64,000 nucleotides of DNA from Heterocephalus glaber. Taxonomy: Eukaryota; Chordata; Mammalia; Rodentia; Bathyergidae. The DNA is taken from contig NW_004624795.1 in the NCBI RefSeq assembly GCF_000247695.1, forward strand, positions 11,968,747 to 12,032,746, written 5' to 3'. Positions 14,240-22,880 of this stretch are shown piece after piece. The notes beneath the pieces are model-generated. The model was not told the DNA's origin. It made no database searches and was given only the letters and a program-made list of their open reading frames with translations. The translations under genes were made by a program, and so were the position numbers. How positions within the stretch are numbered: position 1 is the first letter of the stretch; each line of letters begins with the position of its first letter.

Positions 14240-17200
14240 CACTTCAGTATCTGAGGCTCCTACATCCTCACTCAGATGAAATGCTGGGGCACAGAAATGA
14301 GAAGGGCAGCTAGCAGTTACGATGTACTTATTGGGTGCAGGTGTGGTTCTAGTGCCCTGCACATACTAACTTATTTAAAGCAAGCTAAGAGCGATGGTAT
14401 GGGGGTAGGAATCTTCCAACCTTTACAGAAAAGAACACTGTGGCACAGAGCAATTAGGTGACAAGTGCAAGCCCACAGTTGTGTCAACTGGCAGAAGTGC
14501 TGCGATCCCAGCCCTTGGGAAGCTGAGGCAGGAGGATGGATGTCCATGAATTCGAGGCCAGTCTGGGTTACACAGTGAGTTCAAGGCCAGCCTATAGTGA
14601 GACCCTGTCTCAAAGAATAAAAAAATAAAATGATAGACATGTGACCAAACTGAGCATGCCAGAAATTTCTAGGGAAAAAAGAAAAAAAGACATTTCCTTT
14701 CTCTAAGTAGCTGGCTCAACATGTCCTGACACCTCCCTTCCACTTTCCTACTTCTCCCACTCCACCAGATAATCGCAGCTGACCCTGACTGTGAATCTGG
14801 AGTTGATCAACACATCAACAGTCACGTGTCGGGCTGGAAGCAGAGCCCAAGGCCATAGGTCCCCATCAGGAAAGCCCAAGTCCTTGCCAAGGGTGAAGGC
14901 CAAGCCCAGGCAGTGCTGGCCTCAGGTGGAGACCTCGGACACTTAGTGGCTGGACGCTGTTTGACTTCAACAGCGTTCTTCGTCCTGCACCCCGAGCCCT
15001 GAATTTTCTTTTTTTTTTGTACCAGGGATCAAACTCAGGACCTTGCCCTTTTGAGGCAAGCGGTGGCACCACTGAGCTAAATCCCCAGCCCTAACCCTGA
15101 ATTTTGAAAGAGTTTATCTATCATTAGTCAAACAGTCCAGGGACTTTGGTAACTGCAATGATCCCCTAGTCAAAGGTAAAGAACTTTTTTTTTTAGTGGT
15201 GGTGGCAGTACTGGGGACTCTTTCTGTTTTTTATTTTGAGACAGAGCCTTGCTAAGTCGCCTAGGCAGGACTTGAATTATCAATCCTCCCACCTCAGCCC
15301 CTCAAAGTGCTGGATGACAGGCAGGCGCCACTTCGCCCAACAAGAACTTTAAAGATCCAAGGGTCACGTCCCAGAGGCCAAGGACGCAAGCCAGGCTGGA
15401 GGTGCTGCCCAGCTGGGGCTGGCACTGGCACTGCCTGAGCAGCAGCAAGGCTGGAAAACAGGCCCTGGAGGGAAGAGCCCTGGGGATCCTGTTACAAGGA
15501 TTAAACACCACCGCATGGAGGCGCCCAGGGCTGCTGCAGAGGCTGCAAGCGAGCAGCAGCCCCACTGGGCTGTGCAGGCCCCTCCTGCCCGGTCCTGCCA
15601 GTGCCTCGCTAAGTGTCTCCCACGAACCAGGCTGCCCAGGAGCTCAAGGCCTGAGGCAAAAGCCATGCTGGCAGCCAGAGCAGGGGGTCCCTTTTTATCA
15701 CTTCCCAGCTTGGGAGCCAAGTCAAGATCCAAGCCCCCTCTGGCTGAAGCCCATATAAGCCCTCAGTCCTGCCCTTGAAGCACTTCCCCAGAGCCACCCA
15801 GCTGCCCCTGGAGGTGTGGCTTGGTTGCCATTAGGTCCCTGCAAATAAGGAAGTGCAGGCTCAGAGATCTGCAGAGATTCCTCCAAAAGCCAGGCAGATC
15901 CAGGGGGAAAAGCCCCATATGGGGCAGGTTCTCTCCTGGAACAGGTGGTGAAGATAGAGTGACTGTTCAAAATTTTTAAAAATACAGTAAAGACACATTG
16001 CTCTTAATGTCCCCAAAACACACCCGTTCACTTCACACACACTTGTTCTCTCCTTCTTGCCACTTTGGGAAGCAGTTCTGGAGCCCTCTTGCCATCCTGG
16101 CTGCCTCAATGTTCGGAATCAATTCAGAATGTTTACCTCTCACGGTTATTTTGACTTTGGGAAGAGCTGGAAGTCCACAGGGCCAGATGCGGGAATAAGT
16201 TGGATGATGAGGACACACGACATCCCTGCCTTTCTGTAGGATGGCACTGGGCAGCAGCTTTCATTGTACTTTGATCCCACCTCATGAAGACACTTGTGAA
16301 AGAGGGCGTCCCAAAACTGCTTCAGAAAGTGTCAAGAACGATGGGTGAAGTGTGGCCGAAGGGACGGGGCTGTGTGTTGAGGAGGATCAATGGCAATGTG
16401 TGTTCTGGTGTAATAAAGTTTTTAAACATTCATCCATTCACCGTATAATTGGATCGCGCTGTGTATCCCCAAGTCACGGCGACCACAGAGCTCAAAGGAC
16501 CTGCCCTGAAGTCCAGCTGCTGAGACCCAGGGGAAAACCCCTGAGGAGCTTGGGTAAGGCCCAGAGAGGCAGGCAGGGCTGGACGGGCGTGGCAGAGGAG
16601 CAGGGCCTGTACCAGGCCAGGGCACCACCGCACACCTCTCTGACCTCGCCGAGGCTTGTCTCCCGTGACAACACTAGGCCAGGTCATGTTCTCGATGGCA
16701 AGAACCCTGGTCTCCCTGGGGTTCATATTTGGGGATCCCTGGGCCTCTGCCTGCCCTCCCTGGCCTCCATTGCTTCCATGACCTCAAGAATGTCCCACCC
16801 TCTGGGCTCTCCAGATCTGGTCAGGAATCGGCTCCGTGGGGAGCAACTTCAAACAGTTTCTGGGTTCCAGAGTTCACTTAGTCACTTACTGCATTAGCTC
16901 TGGTATGTTAGCCTTTCGGAACCTCAGTTTCCCTGAACTGTGAAATGGAACTAATACAAACCTCCTGAGTGCCGCCAGGGTTTAAGGAGGGGACCTTCAG
17001 GGCTCCCATCTGACATTCAAGACAACCACAGGCTTGGGCATGTAACTTTGCCTGAGCCCTCCCTCAGCTGTCCCCTCTGCAAAATGGGCACGTGGGGAGC
17101 ACTCAAGGGATGCCCATCCCACACACACCATGTCCCCCAGCCCAGCGCCCACGGGTGGCCTGGGACGAGCAGATCCCAGGTGCAGCGACGCCCATCTCCC

Positions 17201-17862
17201 CAGAGTCCCACCGCCGGCCTCAGAGTGCAACAGCAGATGTGGGGTCGCCGTGCGCCCTCCCGGCCCGGGCCTACCTCCAGGTCGACGCTGGCCTGGCTCA
17301 GGGGCACGGGCGAGCAGACCTTGTGCTCCACCAGGCAGATGTGGCAGATGCACTCGCCGTGCTCGGGACAAAAGAGTTCCCGAAGACGGTTGTGCTGGGG
17401 ACATTTGCGGCGCCGCAGGTCCCCGACCGGCGCCTGCAGCGGGTGGTCCTGGAAGGCGGGGCTGTCGAGGTGCGGCCGCAGGTGCTCCTGGCAGAAGGAG
17501 GCCATGCACACGAGGCAGGTCTTCACGGCCGGCTCCCGCAGGCAGTGGTCGCAGGACACCTGCACGGCCGGGCCCGGGGCCGGGGAGCGGGCGGGCGGCG
17601 TCCAGTCCTCCGCGGACGCCTGCTCGGCCTGCAGGAACTGGCCCACCACGGCGCACAGCACGGTGTTCTTGTTCAGTTGCGGGCGCTCGGCGTAGATGGT
17701 GCGGCACTGGGGACACGGGTAGGGCGCGCCCTGGAAGGCCCACGTCTCCTCCAGGCACGACTTGCAGAAGTTGTGGCCGCACGGGGTGCTGACTGGCTCC
17801 TTGAAAAGCTCCAGGCAGATGCAGCACAGCAGCTCCTCGGCCAGCGGGCAGAGCTCGGCCAT
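2864..17862 (-). CDS. TRIM25: TRIM25, E3 ubiquitin/ISG15 ligase (9 coding exons, complete CDS)
   Basis: The coding sequence is the complement of 17275-17862, 13249-13344, 8586-8819, 6681-6852, 5786-5851, 4610-4633, 3832-3918, 3672-3755 and 2864-3399. That is 1887 nt, 628 aa; from memory the human protein is 630 aa. All introns are GT/AG and phases agree. Residues 13-53 form a C3HC4 RING (C13, C16, C28, H30, C33, C36, C50, C53). Two B-box zinc modules follow (about 104-130 and 154-180), then a coiled coil (about 197-306), a basic linker (307-450) and a PRY/SPRY domain (451-628). The start codon has a strong Kozak context (GCCATGG). K114 in the AVKTC context aligns with human K117, the known ISGylation site. 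The family ubiquitinates RIG-I and is interferon- and estrogen-inducible; it acts mainly in the cytoplasm. Identity is very secure. The exact start of exon 8 is ambiguous because of a NAGNAG acceptor. Confidence 0.95.
3498..3612 (-). repeat. B1-type SINE
   Basis: Poly-T head and GCCTCAGCCTCCCTGCTGGG. Confidence 0.85.
3672..3755 (-). CDS. TRIM25: TRIM25 exon 8 (residues about 423-450)
   Basis: Encodes [20 protein letters not shown] and ends ...SELLE before a GTGAGT donor. The acceptor is AACAGCAG, a tandem NAGNAG, so the exon may instead start at 3752 and lose one alanine. Confidence 0.88.
3832..3918 (-). CDS. TRIM25: TRIM25 exon 7 (linker)
   Basis: 87 nt encoding ...[20 protein letters not shown], aligning with the human TFGAPEQLVDLK region. 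Acceptor CTCCAG, donor GTGAGT, phase 1. Confidence 0.88.
4084..4280 (-). repeat. B1 (4084-4198) abutting an older ID (4199-4280)
   Basis: Read on the minus strand, an ID with its own A-rich tail precedes a B1; probably two insertions. Confidence 0.75.
4338..4538 (-). repeat. B1-dID dimeric SINE
   Basis: On the minus strand a B1 ending GTCTCAAAATAAGTC runs straight into an ID-like GGATGTAGCTCAGTG half. Confidence 0.75.
4610..4633 (-). CDS. TRIM25: TRIM25 exon 6, 24-nt microexon
   Basis: Codes QEKKPKKI, equivalent to the human basic EEKKSKK segment. A TTTCTTTTTCAG acceptor and GTAAGT donor frame it, phase 1 on both sides, so skipping would keep the frame. Confidence 0.85.
5000..5112 (-). repeat. 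B1-type SINE
   Basis: GCCTCAGCCTCCCAAGTGCT block; head at GTGAGACAGCGTCTCGC. Confidence 0.85.
5291..5379 (-). repeat. Young ID-type SINE
   Basis: Poly-T, GGTACCGGGGATCGAACTCG to CCCCGGCC. Flanks AAATCTACTCTT and AAATCTATTCTT are target-site duplications. Confidence 0.9.
5786..5851 (-). CDS. TRIM25: TRIM25 exon 5 (linker)
   Basis: 66 nt encoding [20 protein letters not shown] plus AP. Acceptor CGCAG, donor GTAAGT, phase 1 on both sides. Matches the position of the human GDPGEHD...VKK segment. Confidence 0.85.
6050..6410 (+). repeat. L2-type LINE fragment
   Basis: AAAGGCCCTGTGGCAGAAAG, then TCTAAGGGCAATGTCAAGTC, follows the conserved order of mammalian L2 3' sequence. Confidence 0.5.
6681..6852 (-). 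CDS. TRIM25: TRIM25 exon 4 (residues 307-363 plus 1 nt)
   Basis: Starts [20 protein letters not shown] after a TTCCAG acceptor and ends at ...PSSS with one base carried over a GTGACG donor. The frame stays open past the donor, but the following peptide has no family counterpart. Confidence 0.9.
6853..8585 (-). other. TRIM25 intron 3
   Basis: Largely unique sequence with no recognised element before the B1 at 8346-8500. Confidence 0.75.
8346..8502 (-). repeat. B1-type SINE with internal duplication
   Basis: The CACTATGTAGTTCAG / CACTATGTAGCCCAG pair shows the rodent 29-bp internal duplication. Confidence 0.88.
8586..8819 (-). CDS. TRIM25: TRIM25 exon 3 (residues 229-306)
   Basis: 78 codons of coiled coil, including [11 protein letters not shown] and [11 protein letters not shown]. 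Donor GTGGGT, acceptor CTTAG, phase 0 on both sides. Confidence 0.94.
9012..9168 (-). repeat. B1-type SINE with internal duplication
   Basis: Flanked by AAGCAGCACTG on both sides, a target-site duplication next to the L1 fragment. Confidence 0.88.
9210..10130 (+). mobile_element. LINE-1 ORF2 fragment (reverse transcriptase), decayed
   Basis: An open frame to 9938 carries L1 reverse-transcriptase blocks: [58 protein letters not shown]. The active-site box reads FAEDM rather than FADDM. After 9925 the match continues in another frame ([17 protein letters not shown]). Both ends of the element are missing, so it is a dead internal piece in TRIM25 intron 2. Confidence 0.92.
10440..10617 (-). repeat. 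B1-dID dimeric SINE
   Basis: ID-like half (CACTACTAGAGATTGCACTG) joined by TTATTTTGAAACAAG to a B1. Confidence 0.7.
10627..10716 (-). repeat. Young ID-type SINE
   Basis: Long poly-T, GGTACTGGGGATCGAACTCA, ends CCCCAGCCC. Confidence 0.88.
10755..10843 (-). repeat. B1 fragment
   Basis: GACAGGGTCTCGCTATGTGG onward, lacking the other half. Confidence 0.75.
11005..11212 (+). repeat. B1-dID dimeric SINE
   Basis: B1 ending TTAAAATAAAACTTTAAAAG joined to GGGATGTAGCTCAGTGACAA, A-tailed. Confidence 0.85.
12154..12240 (+). repeat. Young ID-type SINE
   Basis: GGATTTAGCTCAGTGGTTCT body, GGTACC then A-tail; AAAATTTGGA on both sides. Confidence 0.9.
12246..12385 (+). repeat. B1-type SINE
   Basis: CCAGGCGTAGTGGTGCACAC head and CCTGTCTCAAAA tail. 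Confidence 0.85.
12425..12870 (+). mobile_element. MaLR/MLT-like LTR relic
   Basis: Motif order TTTGCAGAGGCAATTATGAA, GACAAGTGTCCTTATCAAGA, CAAGGAATGCCTGG and CTCCAGAATTGTGGGAGAGT follows the mammalian MaLR-type LTR family. Confidence 0.6.
12940..13058 (-). repeat. B1-type SINE, decayed
   Basis: CTATGTAGCCCAGGCTGGCT; the usual TGCTGGGATTACAGG segment is deleted. Confidence 0.8.
13249..13344 (-). CDS. TRIM25: TRIM25 exon 2 (residues 197-228)
   Basis: 32 codons of coiled coil, containing [15 protein letters not shown]. The acceptor follows a pyrimidine-rich tract (TTGTTTCTTGTGCAG); the donor is GTGAGT; phase 0 on both sides. Confidence 0.93.
14025..14240 (+). repeat. B1-dID SINE ending in a (CA)n microsatellite
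   Basis: ID half GGGGATGTCGCTCAGCGTGA and TTCAATCCCCAGCAAC run into about 23 CA units (14193-14239). Confidence 0.85.
14285..14475 (-). repeat. MIR SINE relic
   Basis: Antisense MIR order: CTTATTGGGTGCAGGTGTG, then AGAAAAGAACACTGTGGCAC, then the AATTAGGTGACAAGTGCAAG block. Confidence 0.5.
14492..14632 (+). repeat. B1-type SINE
   Basis: CACAGTGAGTTCAAGGCCAG duplication and A-rich tail. Confidence 0.8.
15009..15093 (-). repeat. Young ID-type SINE
   Basis: TTGAGGCAAGCGGTGGCACC anticodon-side variant; flanks CCCTGAATTTT on both sides. Confidence 0.9.
15185..15345 (-). repeat. B1-dID SINE
   Basis: TACTGGGGACTCTTT joined by TTTTATTTTGAGACAGAGCC to a B1. Confidence 0.65.
16230..16440 (+). mobile_element. 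Possible mariner transposon 3' relic
   Basis: A frame reading CQERWVKCG resembles the C-terminal RWxKCV of mariner transposases and is followed by a TAATAAAGTTTTT-like end. Weak. Confidence 0.25.
16860..16985 (+). repeat. MIR SINE relic
   Basis: GGAACCTCAGTTTCCCTGAA and TGAAATGGAACTAATACAAA are the MIR core. Confidence 0.6.
17275..17862 (-). CDS. TRIM25: TRIM25 exon 1 (residues 1-196)
   Basis: Encodes the RING and both B-boxes. It ends ...ASVDLE at a GTAGGC donor, phase 0. GC-rich; long open frames on the opposite strand are shadows. Confidence 0.95.
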
Positions 17863-17944
17863 GGCGCTCGCGGGGCCCCGACGGGACGCGCACCGGCAGC
17901 GGTGAGAACGACGCGCGAGCGACCGTCCCCAGCCTGCGCGCCGC

Positions 17945-17956
17945 GGAAACGAAACC
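17945..17956 (+). promoter_or_regulatory. ISRE-like site upstream of TRIM25
   Basis: GGAAACGAAACC matches the interferon-stimulated response element core (GAAANNGAAA) and lies 83 bp upstream of the TRIM25 start codon. TRIM25 is a known interferon-induced gene, so the position is functionally plausible. Confidence 0.7.
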
Positions 17957-18306
17957 CAGCGGGCGGGCGGGCGGGCCGGGCTTTCAGGAAGTCACGTGGG
18001 CGGGGCCGCGGGGGCGGGGGGCTCCCCTCGGTAGTCCGCGTCGCCCGCCAGCTGGCGCTCGGGGGCGGAGTCGTGAGCCACACGGCCCCAGGTCCCCACC
18101 TTCCAGTGCTTTCCTGTGGCCACTGCGGGAACTGACACGGAGGGGGACTCGAGGTGGAGAAGCCCAGACCCGTAGGATCAGGACCAAGGACCAGAGTGAC
18201 ACGCTCAGACCTGCGCTTGGAGCAGGTGCCCCCTTGTGAGAGAAGAAATTGGCCCCGCGGTGTCCCTGCGCCCCCAGAGCGAAGCTGAGCGAGACAGGGT
18301 TTGTTT

Positions 18307-18391
18307 TTTTTTTTTGGTACCAGGGATCGAACTCAGGTCCTTGCGCTTGCGAGGCAGGCGGCAGAACCACTGAGCTAAATCACCGGCCCCA
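18307..18391 (-). repeat. Young ID-type SINE
   Basis: GGTACCAGGGATCGAACTCA to AAATCACCGGCCCC. Confidence 0.9.
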
Positions 18392-18424
18392 TTGCTGTCC
18401 TCCCTCTGGGCAGGGCTTTTAAAG

Positions 18425-18610
18425 ACATAACTGTAGAGTACTACTCTGCGATAAAGAAGGATAAGCGAGTCATTTGGAGGAAAATGGATGCACCTGAGAC
18501 CCTGACATTAAGTGAAATAAATCAGACACACAAGCTTAAATGTCTCATGGTTTCTCTTACTATGAGAAACCCGAAATATAAAGAGCAAAATAAAAGACAG
18601 ATAATAAGAA
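18425..18610 (+). mobile_element. L1 3'-end relic
   Basis: The run from GAGTACTACTCTGCGATAAA through ATTAAGTGAAATAAATCAGA follows the typical L1 terminal sequence (TACTACTCAGCNATAAA ... TAAGTGAAATAAG). Confidence 0.6.
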
Positions 18611-18627
18611 ATAGGGAGTTGTTGGTT

Positions 18628-18805
18628 TGGGTTTTTTTGTACCAGGGATGGAACTCTGGACCTTGGTTGGGAGGCAGGCTGTGGCCCGACTGAGCTAAAT
18701 CCCCAGCCTGGGAGATCTTTCTGTCTAGGCAGGGCCCAAAGGTGAGATCCTCCCGCCTCAGCCTCACAGAGTGCCAGGATTACAGGTGTGCACTGCCTTG
18801 CCCAG
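18628..18805 (-). repeat. ID (18628-18708) followed by a B1 fragment (18716-18805)
   Basis: GTACCAGGGATGGAACTCTG in the ID; CCCGCCTCAGCCTCACAGAG in the B1. Confidence 0.75.
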
Positions 18806-19379
18806 TATAGAACATTTCCATTTTACTGACATTTGGGGTTCACCCAAGTTTAGCAAATGTTCACTTTCCCTTCTACACAGTATTGGAACTTAAAAAATTT
18901 TTCCCCAAAATTGTTGAGACTTGTTTATTTTACTTTTTTTTTTTTTAAATTCTGTTTTCCCCCTCTGACCTCGGTGTAGAATTTGTGGGTGGCCAGAAGA
19001 AAGCATTTGGGGAGGATAACTTGGAATTTGCATCGGATGACAGGAGATTAGCCAAAAAGAGGAGAGGGTAAATGTCCTGCACTACCTAAGAGAGCTGCTG
19101 CTTCGGGACAAGTCACATGTATTATTTCTTACCGTCCCCCTATGCGACAGTGTCACTATGTCCATTTTAGATTTGAGGTCTCACAACCCTCACAAGCAAG
19201 CCGGAATTCCACTCCACACTGCAGAAGTCGACATCCTGACTCCTGGTCTCCCAAATCTTATCCTGTGGGCTCCTCCTCCCCCCAGACCCTTTTACTCTAC
19301 TTGTCCATACCTTGTGGAGGGGTCTGCATGGAGAGGGGGAGACAGAGGGACCAGGAGGGGGCAGGAAATCAAGATTGAC

Positions 19380-19560
19380 TCATAGTATCTCATTTAATGC
19401 AAACATGAAGTCCTTGAGGTAGGTAAAATTACTTCATGGTACAGAAGAGGAAACTGAGGGTCAGGGAAACCAAATAGCTTGCCTAAAACACTAGATACTG
19501 GCACCCAGCCTATCTGGTTCCAGAAACTGAACATTACCTACTATAAAATGCTGCCTGCCT
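19380..19560 (-). repeat. MIR SINE relic
   Basis: TTGAGGTAGGTAAAATTACT, AGGAAACTGAGGGTCAGGGA and AGCTTGCCTAAAACACTAGA are antisense MIR. Confidence 0.7.
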
Positions 19561-19700
19561 CCCAAGGGAGGAACTGGAGCCATTTCCAGGAAATAAACAC
19601 TTAAGAAATCCACCTCTAACCTAGTTATGGGTGAGGCGGCCTGGTGACTCATGCTAGAATGTGGATTCTCTTTCCAGGGTAAAGCTCTGAGGAAGGCTGA

Positions 19701-20177
19701 TTAGACACCGAAAATGACTAGGAGGGCTACGATTTTGTTTACCGATTTTGTTTACCGCATTAGTAGAGATTTACTAAACCCTACTTTGCAACAGGCTGAG
19801 TGCTTAAGGAAGGAATGTGAGTCAAAGATGGACCCGTTCCTCCCCCTTTCTCCCTCCTCCTCCTCTTCTTTTGAGGCAAGGTCTCTCTGTGTATCCCAGA
19901 TCCTCCTGCCTCAACCTCCCAAGTGCTGGGATTACAGGCTACCATGCCTCAGTTTGGACCTAACTTGTAACACAGGGAGAAGACAAGAGGACAGCAGAAA
20001 GAAAATGTGGGGAGAGGTCACTCTGCTAGGGATACAGATTCCTCATCTGCAAAACAGGGAGCCCAATACTACATTGTTCTTGTTGTTGTTGGGACTTTGT
20101 GAAAAAGCACATTTAAGCCACACTGATGTAGGTGGGAATGGGCCAGCCAGAATGTGAACCCTTAATCATAGACAGCT
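19701..20177 (+). repeat. Direct duplication block, copy 1
   Basis: Aligns with 20895-21570 from TTAGACACC through GCCAGAATGTGAACCCT. Includes an antisense B1 at 19860-19955 and an internal 14-bp repeat (GATTTTGTTTACCG). Confidence 0.8.
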
Positions 20178-20426
20178 AAGTTAGGTAGAAATATTGTGGG
20201 CAGTCAGACAGGGCCTGGCCCACCGAGAAGTCAGGGCAGAGGATCACATCACAGCTGTGGGTGGAGGCGCCTTGGTTGAAGGCCAGCCCTCAAGACAAAG
20301 AGGACATGGCTATACCTACTTCCCCAGGGATAAAGCATAAAGATTGATATTCTAAACAGTCATCAGTCACCTGGGTGGGGGACCAAGACCCTAACCCATC
20401 CCTTCCAGGAAAGGTCCTCTCAGTCC

Positions 20427-20800
20427 ATGTATGCTTGCTATGTGACTAGCTTCCCCATTTGATCCCCATGTAATCAATATCACCTAAGGGACTATACTTG
20501 TAATCTTATTGGTCGACCATAGTTTTGTCCCACCTCATGCCCACCATGTGATTTTCCATTGGATCAATATTACCTAAGTTACTATACTTGTAATCTTATT
20601 AGTTGACTATAATTTTGTCCCATCTCAAACCCCTACCCCCCACCTCTTGGTTTTGCTCTACAAAATCCTCAAGAAGCTGGGTCCACAGGCAACCCACTTT
20701 CCGGGGACCCCCTTCTGTCTTAGTTAGAAGCTATCTTTCCCTCAATAAATATTTCCTACTCTTAACCTCTGTTGTTCCTAGAATTTATTCTTCAATTTTA
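20427..20800 (+). mobile_element. LTR-like block (endogenous retroviral solo LTR candidate)
   Basis: Contains a direct 90-bp duplication like a U3 enhancer repeat, then a GGGGACCCCCTTCTGTCTTA motif and AATAAA near 20744. The edges are uncertain and no internal retroviral genes are seen. Confidence 0.45.
20475..20628 (+). repeat. 90-bp tandem repeat inside the LTR-like block
   Basis: CTATACTTGTAATCTTATT and ATTTTGTCCCATCTCA recur 90 bp apart with a few differences. Confidence 0.8.
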
Positions 20801-20999
20801 CAGAACTCAGCATATCACACATCTAACAGGTTGGGAGTTATAAAGTATCATTTGGAGGCCTTATATCATCCCTATATCATATGCCCTATATCATTTAGAC
20901 ACCAAAAGACTAGGAAGGTTTTTGTTTACTACATTCCATGGGTAGAGATTTACTAAGACCTACTATGCAATAGGCTGCATGCTTAAGGAAGGAATGTGA

Positions 21000-21078
21000 T
21001 TTCGCTACCTGCCATGCAAGCGCAAGGACCTGAGTTCGATCCCTGGTACCAAAAAAAAAAATAAATAAATAAATAAAA
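21000..21078 (+). repeat. ID-type SINE, 5'-truncated
   Basis: Starts at TTTCGCTACCTGCCATGCAA, ends GGTACC and A/AAAT tail. Confidence 0.8.
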
Positions 21079-21081
21079 TAG

Positions 21082-21172
21082 GGCCGGGAATTTAGCTCAG
21101 TGGTTCCGCCGCCTGCTTTGCAAGCGCAAGGTCCCAAGTTCGATCCCCGGTACCAAAAAAAAAAATTAAGAA
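21082..21172 (+). repeat. Young ID-type SINE
   Basis: Near-consensus GGTTCCGCCGCCTGCTTTGC body directly behind the previous copy. Confidence 0.9.
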
Positions 21173-21234
21173 GCAATGTGAGTCAAAGATGGACCTCCTC
21201 CCCCCTCCCCTACCTCTTTCCATTCCCCTTTTCC

Positions 21235-21346
21235 TTCTGAGACAGGGTCTCTGTGTAACCCAGGCTGGCCTCAAATTCATGGTGATCCTCCTGCCACAGC
21301 CTTCCAAGTGCTGGGATTACAGGCTACCACACCTCATTTTCTCATT
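21235..21346 (-). repeat. B1-type SINE
   Basis: Shared with the B1 of duplication copy 1, so it predates the duplication. Confidence 0.8.
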
Positions 21347-21965
21347 TTGGACCTAACTTCTAACAGGGAGAAGAGAACAGCAGAGAAAGAGCATGACTTG
21401 CTAGGCCATGCCTTGCTAGGGATACAGACTCCTTATCTGCAAAACAGGGAGCCCAACACTACCTTGTTGTTGGGACTCTGTGAAAACAGAACGGAGCACA
21501 TTTAAGCCACATTGGTGTAGGTAGGAATGGGGCAGCCAGAATGTGAACCCTCACGTTGTCAAAGATAGCTCTGGGCTCATACAGGTCCGGGGACACTCCC
21601 TGGACTGGAGGGTGTGTTTATTTATCAGTAACTCCAATAGCAGACCATCCAAAGTCAAAGGTGTCAGCCGGTCACAAGGGAACTGTATGGCTCCATCTGG
21701 CAGATGGCCAGCAGCCCTAACTGGATCCTCACTCTGTGTCTGGAGGTTGGAAAACAAGGTGGAGTAACAAGCTCATTTGCCTGTAGAATTTGTCCATTGC
21801 CCATCATTTCCACCAAGGCCACCCTCCTGAGCTGGAGGTCAGGCTGGAGGTGTGGTTCAGGCACCCAACCCTAGCCCTCCACTCCTTATGAAGGACATCA
21901 GTCCTCTTGTCATCCTAGCGACTATCAGAGGGGCAGAAGGGGTAGCCCAGTAGCTCAGCACAATT

Positions 21966-22050
21966 TTTTTTTTTTTGGTACCTGGGATCGAATTCAGGAC
22001 CTTGTGCTTGCAAGGCAGGCATGGGGTCACTGAGCTAAATCCCCGGCCTC
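21966..22050 (-). repeat. Young ID-type SINE
   Basis: Flanks CTCAGCACAATTTT on both sides. Confidence 0.9.
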
Positions 22051-22082
22051 AGCACAATTTTCTGATAATGTCTTTGTCAAGT

Positions 22083-22168
22083 TTTTTTTTTTTTTTGGTA
22101 CCAGGGATCGAACTCCCTTTTGCTTTCAAGGCAGGCGGACGCACCACTGAGCTAAATCCCCAGCCCGT
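22083..22168 (-). repeat. Young ID-type SINE
   Basis: Flanks GTCTTTGTCAAG and GTCTTTGTCCAG. Confidence 0.88.
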
Positions 22169-22351
22169 CTTTGTCCAGCTTTGCTATCAAGATCATGATG
22201 CCTTCATGAAAACCAATAGAGAACTGTTTCTTCTTTCTTTTCTGAAAGAACTTTATAAATTGGTATTCTTTCTTCAGTGTTTAGTGGGATTCACTAGTAA
22301 TGCTTTCTTGGCCTGGAATTTTCTTCATGACAAAGTTCTAGTTTGCCAGAT

Positions 22352-22510
22352 GTGGGGACAGACGCCCAGCCCAGCACTCAGGAGGCTGAGGCAGGAGGAT
22401 CACCATCAGCCTAGGCTACATACTTCAAGGTCAGCCTGGAATTAAAACAACCAAACAAACAAAATATATATGCTCTGTCTCAAAAAAATAAAACAAAACA
22501 AACAATAACA
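22352..22510 (+). repeat. B1-type SINE
   Basis: GCTGAGGCAGGAGGATCACC and A-rich tail; inside the L1 relic. Confidence 0.8.
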
Positions 22511-22540
22511 ACAAAAAAGAAAAATGTTGAAATCCTGTGC

Positions 22541-22622
22541 CTTTTTCTTTGGTACCGGGGATCAAACTCAGGACCTTGCGCTTATAAGGGAGGCCCAGTG
22601 CCACTGAGCTAAGTCCCTGGCT
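22541..22622 (-). repeat. ID-type SINE
   Basis: GGTACCGGGGATCAAACTCA; flanks ATCCTGTGCC and ATCCTCTGCC. Confidence 0.85.
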
Positions 22623-22761
22623 CATCCTCTGCCCATTTTTAACTGGATAATTTGTCTTTTTATTCCTTATATATTATAGATGCTATGGGCATATCCAATA
22701 TATGATTTGCAAATACTTCCATTCTGTGAACTTGTCTTCACTTTGAGGTAGAATCCTTTGT

Positions 22762-22880
22762 TTTTTTGCTTTTTGAGACAGGGCCTTGCTATGTGGTTCA
22801 GGTTGGACTTGAACTTGGAATCCTGCTTCAGCCTCCCAAGTGCTGGGATTACAGGTACTGTACCACTACACCTAGCTCTG
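22762..22880 (-). repeat. B1-type SINE
   Basis: GAGACAGGGCCTTGCTATGT head. Confidence 0.85.

Larger units (their letters stand above)
13345..17274 (-). other. TRIM25 intron 1
   Basis: Holds B1-dID and ID copies (14025-15345), MIR relics and a possible mariner relic near 16230-16440. Most of 15350-16850 shows nothing I recognise. Confidence 0.8.
17150..18120. promoter_or_regulatory. TRIM25 CpG-rich promoter and first exon
   Basis: Dense CpG and GC-box runs (GGGCGGGCGGGCGGG near 17961) surround the TRIM25 start. A CACGTG E-box lies at 17993-17998 next to an ETS-like AGGAAG. No clear TATA box is seen, fitting a CpG-island promoter. Confidence 0.7.
20895..21570 (+). repeat. Direct duplication block, copy 2, invaded by two IDs
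   Basis: Same sequence order as copy 1, offset 1194 bp, interrupted by ID elements at about 21000-21170. Confidence 0.8.

Noticed and set aside
16997..17893. 298-codon minus-strand frame overlapping TRIM25 exon 1
   Set aside because: Wrong frame relative to the conserved RING protein; composition driven by GC content.
17092..18135. Long plus-strand open frame (347 codons) over the TRIM25 promoter and exon 1
   Set aside because: It is antisense to the RING/B-box exon in GC-rich DNA where stops are rare; the peptide is Arg/Ala/Pro-rich and has no recognisable domain.
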